From contig OX424555.1 of assembly GCA_949152475.1 (NCBI GenBank), forward strand, positions 10,558,868 to 10,622,867: a stretch of DNA of 64,000 bases. Direction: 5' to 3'. Shown piece after piece: positions 57,930 to 64,000 of this stretch. Below the pieces are notes generated by a model. It ran no database searches. It had not been told where the DNA came from and saw nothing but the letters and a program-made list of their open reading frames with translations. Both the position numbers and the translations under genes were made by a program. The stretch comes from Terebella lapidaria (lineage: Eukaryota > Annelida > Polychaeta > Terebellida > Terebellidae). The first letter of the stretch is position 1, and each line of letters opens with the position of its first letter.

Positions 57930-58488
57930 GGAGAGCGGACGGCCGCTCTGAGAGCACTGCAACAGCGACATCGACCGTGGGGAGATCGTCACCGCCACAG
58001 CCAAGGGACTCGACGAACTCCGTGCGGACGACTCCTTCTTCAGGGCCTTAGAGTCAACCGGGATTAGACCGACTACCTGGAGAAACCATTCGACTAAACG
58101 GGACGGGAAACTTCAACGGGAAGGGACAGAGAGACGCCGCCGGCTAAGAACTCTTTTTAGTTGTGCCCTCGTGCACTATTTATTTTTGAAATGTGATCAT
58201 ACAGTGCTCCATGTCTGAACTTCATATTTGTACGTCACGTGGGTGACCAGCCATACAATTGTAAGTTGATTTGATGTATATAAATCTTCAATTTATTTAC
58301 ATCTGAGTTGCTTCTTGCCTAAGTGAAGCCGGTAAGCTACGGAGTGATGATACACCAGCGTTGGGGGACACCAATTTAGTGACGGCTCTCGAATCACAAC
58401 GAGCGGGAGTTACATAAAGTCTATACGATCAGAGAAACCAGGTTTTTTGGGCCACACCGAAAACAAGTCATTACCAAACGTCACAACT

Positions 58489-58506
58489 TGGTGCCGTGAC
58501 CAGGAT
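58489..58506 (+). other. Primer binding site, probably tRNA-His
   Basis: TGGTGCCGTGACCAGGAT, three bases after the proposed LTR end, is identical to the site at 8106 in the first element. Confidence 0.7.
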
Positions 58507-58548
58507 CCCCGAGGGTCTACTGCCAGGGAACGAACCTCAGCATCACTC

Positions 58549-61059
58549 ATGTCCGGCGAAAACGACGAAACTGCCCCAGGGAAGACAGGAGGTGAAGAGG
58601 AAGACTCTTCGCGGACGGCCTCACTTGCGGACGAGGAAGACAGCGGTTCGCGGAAGCCGACCTTTCCGGAAGAGGGAGACGACCGTTCGCGGAGGACGTT
58701 CGCGGAAGACGACCGTTCGCGGAAGACGTTCGCGGACGACCACCGTTCGCGGAAGACGACCTTGGCGGAAGAGGCCGACGACCGTTCGCGGAAGACAACG
58801 TTCGCGGAAGACGACCGTTCGCGGAAGAGCAGCTTCACAGCCAGGGGTAGACGGGACGTTTCGACGAGTGAGGAGCAACCAGGGAGGTCGAGACCTTCCA
58901 TGGGCCAGTCGACTAGTCAACAGAGACCCCGGAGCCAGACACCCGACAACCGTTTTCTTTTCAGACACGACTCTGGGTGGCAGCACGATCGAGACAGGGA
59001 GAGGTCAACCTACCTTGAGAGCGTTAGGAGGGGCCCCGAGTTCCGACGAGTGCTGGGACCGGAGTACGTCAATCTGGACGGGGAGGACGGCGAAATCTGG
59101 GCGAGGAGGGATCGGCTACAGCTACCGGAGCAGAGTCCAAGTGTGGCACCGCCAGAGAATGCAGCATTGAGACGGCTTTGGGACTGGTCCCAGCAGCAGT
59201 CTGGTGCAACAGGGCAGCGGTCTGGTGTGACGAGTCGACAAACGGGAGTGACTGGAGGACGGGTTACTTGGGCTCCGACCCAAGAGAGCAGCTCGAGAGG
59301 GAGAGGACTTTTCACGGAAGAGAACATTCGCGGACGAGAGGCATTCTTCGGCGACAGGGACGCTTGCAGCCGGGGATCCTTCGTGGATGAACGGGCTCGT
59401 GGGCGAGGGGGAGTCTTTGGTGACGAGGACGCTTGTGACCGGGGAGGGCCCTTCGCGGACGACCACGTTCGCGGACGAGGACGACTCGCAGAAGAGAGTG
59501 TTCGCGGAAGAGAGGAGTCTTCACCCAGACGGCGGCTCGACGAAAGGAGTGATCCAGGCGACCAATCTTCCTTTCCAGTTTTTCAGAATAGACGGGGAAG
59601 ACCATTCGCGGATGAGCCGGTTCGCGGAAGACTCGCGGAAGATGGCGTTCGCGGACGTACATCTTTTGTGGAGGGACGTCTCCGAGACATCTTGGCGGAC
59701 GAGCCCGTTCGCGGAAGACTCGCGGAAGACGGCGTTCGCGGAAGAGGCCTGTTCGCGGAAGAACTTCTTCGGGAGCTGTTGGCGGAGGAGTCCGTTCGCG
59801 GAAGGTTCGCGGAAGACAGCGTTCGCGGAAGAGAGGGGTCTTCACCCAGTCGACAACCGAGACAGCCAGCCTCCTGGAGAAATCCAGCTTCTATTTCAGT
59901 CACCCAGGGAGGCCGGAGACAGCACCCTTTCTCATCATCGGGCGATGAGGGGCCTTCATCTGATGGAGGGACCGACAGCAGCCATGGTTACCCAGGACGG
60001 GGGAGGAGACCACCGAGGCGGGGACCGCCGCTGCACCGACGAAGCCCTAGGCCGAGACGGAGGCAGGAGGACTCGTCGTCCGAGGACAGCACAGCCTGGA
60101 ATCAGAACGGCAGAAGGAACCGGAAGATGCTGACCCCTGACAAGTTCGATGGGACTTCCATAGAGTGGCCGGTGTACCGGGCCCACTTTGACGTCATCGC
60201 AGAGGTCAACGGATGGAGCAAGCGGGAACAGGGCGTCTACTTAGCCGGGAGCTTGACAGGAGAGGCGCGACGAATGCTGACCAGCCTGAGTCCTGCAGAC
60301 CGGAGGGACATCGACGTTCTGACCGACAAGCTGACCCTACGATTCGACCCTGACTGTCAGGAGGAGTCCTACAAAGCGACCTTGGGACAGAGAACCCGCA
60401 GGAAGGCAGAGACACCCCAGCAGTACGGCTATGAGTTGCAGCGACTGGCCGGCCGTGGTTATCCGGATCTGAACTCCGCAGCTCAGGAGGCTATCGCCTT
60501 AGACCACTTCTGGAAGGGCCATCCAGATGGGGACATGAAGGTGATGGCGCTCATGAGGAAGATGAAGACCATGGAGGAGGCCATAGCGTTCGTGACCCAG
60601 TACGAATGTGTCAAACCCAAGCCTGGGAAGCCGGTGATGTCCATAGAGTCGGAGGACTCCGAGCCAGCTCTAGGACGGGTCCTACAGCTATTAAAGAACC
60701 AGCAGGGAGGCGAGATTACCACCAGTGGGCAGCAGAGCAACCAGCCGAACGTAGCGGGTCTACCCAGACTTCCCTACTTCAAGGGGCTCTTTGAGAGCCA
60801 AGACAGGAAGCTGGATCGACTAATCGAGCTGTGTGAGCAGGTGCTATCCATCAAGCCGAGGGCCGCCACTGCTGAGGACAAGGGACCAAGCGCTAGGCCG
60901 GGACCAGATGACTGTTGGTACTGTGGGAAGCCGGGTCATCGGAAGTACCAGTGTCCAGATCGGCCGCCACCTCGGACCAAGGAGGAGCGCTTGAGTCGAC
61001 TAATCGAGGAGATTGGTGAGCGGAACAGTTTGACAGACGAGGAGTCGGAAAACCAGTAG
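58549..61059 (+). CDS. gag of the second Ty3/gypsy element
   Basis: An open Gag frame. I take Met at 58549 (MSGENDETAPGK) because the earlier in-frame ATG at 58447 lies before the primer site, inside the LTR. The first 500 or so residues are low-complexity, built from repeats such as RSRKTTFAEDD and FADEPVRGRLAEDGVRGR that arise from the TTCGCGGAA DNA array. At about 60120-60600 follows a retrotransposon capsid-type domain (LTPDKFDGTSIEWPVYRAHF, FDPDCQEESYKATLGQRTRR, YGYELQRLAGRGYPDL). Near 60910-60955 is a CCHC zinc knuckle (CWYCGKPGHRKYQC). At roughly 837 residues it is long for a Ty3/gypsy Gag, and the repeats account for the excess. The next frame overlaps its end in the -1 register. Confidence 0.85.
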   Translation: MSGENDETAPGKTGGEEEDSSRTASLADEEDSGSRKPTFPEEGDDRSRRTFAEDDRSRKTFADDHRSRKTTLAEEADDRSRKTTFAEDDRSRKSSFTARGRRDVSTSEEQPGRSRPSMGQSTSQQRPRSQTPDNRFLFRHDSGWQHDRDRERSTYLESVRRGPEFRRVLGPEYVNLDGEDGEIWARRDRLQLPEQSPSVAPPENAALRRLWDWSQQQSGATGQRSGVTSRQTGVTGGRVTWAPTQESSSRGRGLFTEENIRGREAFFGDRDACSRGSFVDERARGRGGVFGDEDACDRGGPFADDHVRGRGRLAEESVRGREESSPRRRLDERSDPGDQSSFPVFQNRRGRPFADEPVRGRLAEDGVRGRTSFVEGRLRDILADEPVRGRLAEDGVRGRGLFAEELLRELLAEESVRGRFAEDSVRGREGSSPSRQPRQPASWRNPASISVTQGGRRQHPFSSSGDEGPSSDGGTDSSHGYPGRGRRPPRRGPPLHRRSPRPRRRQEDSSSEDSTAWNQNGRRNRKMLTPDKFDGTSIEWPVYRAHFDVIAEVNGWSKREQGVYLAGSLTGEARRMLTSLSPADRRDIDVLTDKLTLRFDPDCQEESYKATLGQRTRRKAETPQQYGYELQRLAGRGYPDLNSAAQEAIALDHFWKGHPDGDMKVMALMRKMKTMEEAIAFVTQYECVKPKPGKPVMSIESEDSEPALGRVLQLLKNQQGGEITTSGQQSNQPNVAGLPRLPYFKGLFESQDRKLDRLIELCEQVLSIKPRAATAEDKGPSARPGPDDCWYCGKPGHRKYQCPDRPPPRTKEERLSRLIEEIGERNSLTDEESENQ

Positions 61060-61061
61060 GG

Positions 61062-64000
61062 CTCATACCAGCCCCCAACCGTATGGGCCATTGGCAGGTG
61101 TGTGCACGGCTTCACAGGCGAGAAGCTCGACGAAGACGTGAAGAACACATTGCCAGGGGGGAATTTTTAGTTTCACAGATTTTTAATAGGTTTTTCCGGT
61201 GTGCATCCGAAGTAACTGGATGGGCGCAGGAGGAGCTCGAGGATCGAATTCTCGACTATTTGGAGGGCAAGCCTGTCAACACAGACGGGAGTGCCAATGT
61301 ACAGCAAACCGATGGAGCCGTGGAGCGTCTAATGACCCGCGGAGACGTCGACGAAATGCAGACCGATGGAGCCGTGGAGCGTCTGGGGACCCACGGAGAC
61401 ATCAACGAGGTTTCTGCTAGCAGCAAGGAGAACCAACAGGTTACAACCTTGAGGCTGGAGGCTGCGAAACAGCAGGGACCCCCCTATGCAACTGAACCAC
61501 AAGCGGCCGTGAAAGAGGAGACGGAGGGCCGGTGGAGCGGAATGACCAAAGGGCCAGCGCAGCAGCTATTGCTGGTGGACGACTCATTACTTATCCGGAG
61601 CGGCGGTTCCGAGGGGAGTGATTCCCTTAAGACTGACAGAGAGGACCAGGGTGGTGCATCACTGTGGGTGGACGACTCAGTACTTATCCAGGGCGGCGTC
61701 CCTGAGGAGAGTGGCAGCTCTCTTAAGATTGACAGAAATGGCCAGGTGGTGTCGCTGTCAGCCGGTGCCCGAGGCACATTGGCGTGGTATGCGGCGTGCC
61801 ACGTTATGGGGAAGGCGACTCGTATGTTGGTGGACACGGGTGCCTCTTCCACCGTTCTGGACGAGTGTCTCTTCGACCAAATGGATGACGAACATAAAGC
61901 AATGATAAGGCAGACGAGAATAAGGTTACGGGCAGCAACCGGAGACTACTTACAGGTTCAAGGAGAGATGACAGTTCAACTTCTACTGGGCACACGACTC
62001 GTGTCGGCAGATGTACTGGTAGCCAAACTAGGGATCCCGGGAGTGTTGGGGCTTGATGTACTTCAACAGATTGGGGGACAGCTGGATCTGCGTAAGGGCG
62101 AGTGGCAGGTGGGCGACACTACCGTAGTGATGAGCTCGGGCCACGAGGACGCCGTCTACACACTGGTGACGGAGGAGACGGTCGTCTTGCCACCCTTTTC
62201 AGAGATGATGGTGGACCTCAAGCTGACAGGAAGTGAGGGAGGAGTTCCGAAGGCCGGCCTCGTGCAGTCCGCAAGAGAGCCGTTGGAGGACGACCCCCTC
62301 GTAGTGGGACGAGCCCTGGTACGACCCCGAGGACGCCTGGTACCGGTGGTACTTCTGAACGCCGGCGCTGGAGCTTGCACTGTGCTGATGGGGACCATCC
62401 TAGCCGAGCTTCACGGAATAGAGGCCGTGATCGACCTGGGATTTCGTCCCGATGGAGGGAAAACAACCCAGAATGAACCTAAAAGGGAACAGTGGTACCG
62501 GGAGGAGAGCGGGAGGGAGCATGAGCCCCTTACACCAAACTCCACCAAGTGGCGGAACCGGACGCCTGAGCAGCCCGAAACCAGAGTGCACGCCATGCAC
62601 GCAGAATCGTCGACGAAGACACCAGAGTGCCCGGAGCATTTAGAACCGCTCCTGGAGGGGATGCATCCGAACTTGACGGAAAAGGAGGTGGAGGTCGTCA
62701 GCGATCTCCTTCGACGCCACCAGCAGGTCTTTATGGGACCAGATGGGAGGTTGGGCCGGACGTCCCTGGCGAAACACGTCATCGACACGGGAGATCACCC
62801 CCCGATCAAGCAGCCTCTGAGGAGAGCCCCGTACTACCAACAAGAGCTGATCGAGGACGAGGTCGACAAGATGTTGAAAGCTGACGTTGTGGAGCCAAGC
62901 GACAGTCCATGGTCGTCTCCCATCGTGCTAGTGAAAAAGAAGGATGGTGCACTGAGATTTTGCGTCGACTACCGCCGTCTAAATGATGTCACCCGGAAGG
63001 ATGCGTACCCCCTGCCTCGAGTCGACGAGAGTTTTGATACCTTGTCAGGAGGACGATATTTTTCGACGCTAGACTTGGCTAGTGGTTACTGGCAGGTCGA
63101 GATGGACGACAGGGACAAGGAGAAGACGGCGTTCACTACCCGTAGTGGACTCTATCAATTTAAAGTGATGCCGTTTGGATTGGCGACGGCCCCGGCTACT
63201 TTTGAACGTCTAATGGAGCTGGCACTGAGGGGACTCCAATGGAAGCGTTGTCTAATTTATTTGGACGATGTCGTCTGTCTTGGAAAGACTTTCCAAGAAG
63301 CCGTGGACAACCTCGAGGACGTGTTCCGGAGACTGCAGGCTGCCGGGCTGAAGCTGAAACCCGCCAAGTGTGAGCTGTTTCGACAACAGGTCAACTTCCT
63401 GGGCCATGTCGTGTCCGACCGAGGCATCCAGTGCGACCCTGCCAAGGTCGAAGCTGTAACAAAAATGGTTCCTCCGACCACCTTGACAGAACTAAGGAGC
63501 TTCCTTGGGTTCGTGGGGTACTACCGCAGATTCATCCCTGACTTTGCCACCCGAGCGGGACCCCTCAACCACCTGTTAAAGAAGGAAGTCAACTACCATT
63601 GGAGCGAGGCTCATCAGCAGGCGTTCGAGGCGCTGCGTCAACCCCTGACCGAGCACCCCCTGCTGGTGTACCCTGACATGGACCAAGAATTTATTTTAGA
63701 TACTGATGCTAGCGGCTACGGAGTGGGAGGCGTCTTATCCCAAGTGCAGGACGGACGAGAGCGGGTGATCGCCTATGCTTCCAGAACCCTGAGGGACACC
63801 CAGCGGAATTACTGCACCACCAAGCGGGAGCTCCTGGCCGTCGTCAGTATGATACACCATTTCAGACATTTCTTGTGGGGGAGAGCGTTCTTACTACGAA
63901 CCGACCACGCCTCTCTCAAGTGGCTACTGAACTTTCGGGATGCGGAAGGAATGATCGCTAGATGGGCAGCTCGCATCGCCAGCTACGCCTTCAGGTGTGA
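61062..64000 (+). CDS. pol of the second Ty3/gypsy element, partial at window end
   Basis: The frame is -1 relative to gag and overlaps its end, an arrangement this family commonly serves by ribosomal frameshifting. After a poorly conserved leader with a doubled TDGAVERL phrase (about 61306-61385) comes an aspartic protease (LVDTGASSTVLDE near 61827, and GVLGLDVLQQ). RT lies at about 62850-63420 with FCVDYRRLNDVTRKDAYPLP, LDLASGYWQVEM, MPFGLATAPATFERLM and the catalytic YLDDVV. RNase H starts near 63690 (LDTDASGYGVGGVLSQ, TKRELLAVV, RTDHASLKWLL) and runs off the window. The visible part looks open. Confidence 0.88.

Larger units (their letters stand above)
57591..58485 (+). repeat. Probable 5' LTR of the second Ty3/gypsy element
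   Basis: The right border is set by the primer site: the LTR ends GTCACA at 58485, like the first element. The left border TGTAACA is a candidate only. A TATA box lies at 57922-57929, preceded by an array of TTCGCGGAA-type repeats. Confidence 0.55.
57591..64000 (+). mobile_element. Second Ty3/gypsy LTR retrotransposon, cut by the window end
   Basis: A fossil or possibly whole Ty3/gypsy element of which the 5' LTR, primer site, gag, protease, RT and most of RNase H are in the window. The rest, including integrase and the 3' LTR, lies beyond 64000. Because the second LTR is not visible, its left border (TGTAACA at 57591) is a guess and its age cannot be estimated. The visible gag and pol frames look open, so this copy may be younger or better preserved than the 7.5-kb element. 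It differs strongly from that element in gag and in its TTCGCGGAA repeats, but has the same primer-binding sequence. Confidence 0.85.

Overview
The window is nuclear DNA of an animal, most likely a marine invertebrate. GT-AG introns split a conserved metabolic gene, a single-exon rhodopsin-class GPCR is present, and much of the rest is LINE, SINE, Ty3/gypsy, MITE and tandem-repeat DNA. Frequent acatgta/ccggta tracts and hairpin-ended elements carrying central tandem arrays (as in the bivalve pearl elements, which are Helentron-derived) suggest a lophotrochozoan, perhaps a mollusc. This placement is a guess.

Layout. 0.6-6.5 kb: a broken gene of an uncharacterised invertebrate family with N-terminal Cys/His motifs and a C-terminal PIN/FEN-like domain, interrupted by a 5'-truncated L2/CR1-like LINE with a 7-bp target duplication. 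7.5-20.2 kb: a 12.7-kb Ty3/gypsy element with almost identical LTRs, a gag-pol region, a SINE insertion and an unusual extra coding region after integrase. 22.0-22.7 kb: a tiny LTR-flanked (TRIM-like) element. 24.0-27.0 kb: a hairpin-ended element with fifteen 147-bp tandem units. 27.2-48.2 kb, minus strand: 6-phosphogluconate dehydrogenase (PGD), of which twelve exons join without a frame error to about 480 codons. Only a tiny first exon is missing; a weak candidate lies near 54.2 kb. 57.6 kb to the end: a second Ty3/gypsy element, cut off by the window edge in RNase H.

The PGD introns hold most of the interest. One contains an 80-bp minisatellite of about 31 copies that is an amplification of the PGD exon 3' half together with its 5' splice site. 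The next contains nested mobile elements (a TTAA-flanked MITE holding one hairpin-ended element, which holds another) and an intronless peptide-type GPCR gene on the opposite strand. Another holds a second copy of the 147-bp-array element, with eleven units. Each 147-bp unit carries a TCAAGGTCA/DR1 nuclear-receptor-type motif, so PGD is flanked and invaded by dozens of such sites.

Only PGD and the GPCR look like working host genes. Everything else is mobile DNA, decayed copies, or sequence in which I see nothing. Exon coordinates come from reading the sequence by eye against the remembered human PGD protein and from GT-AG rules.
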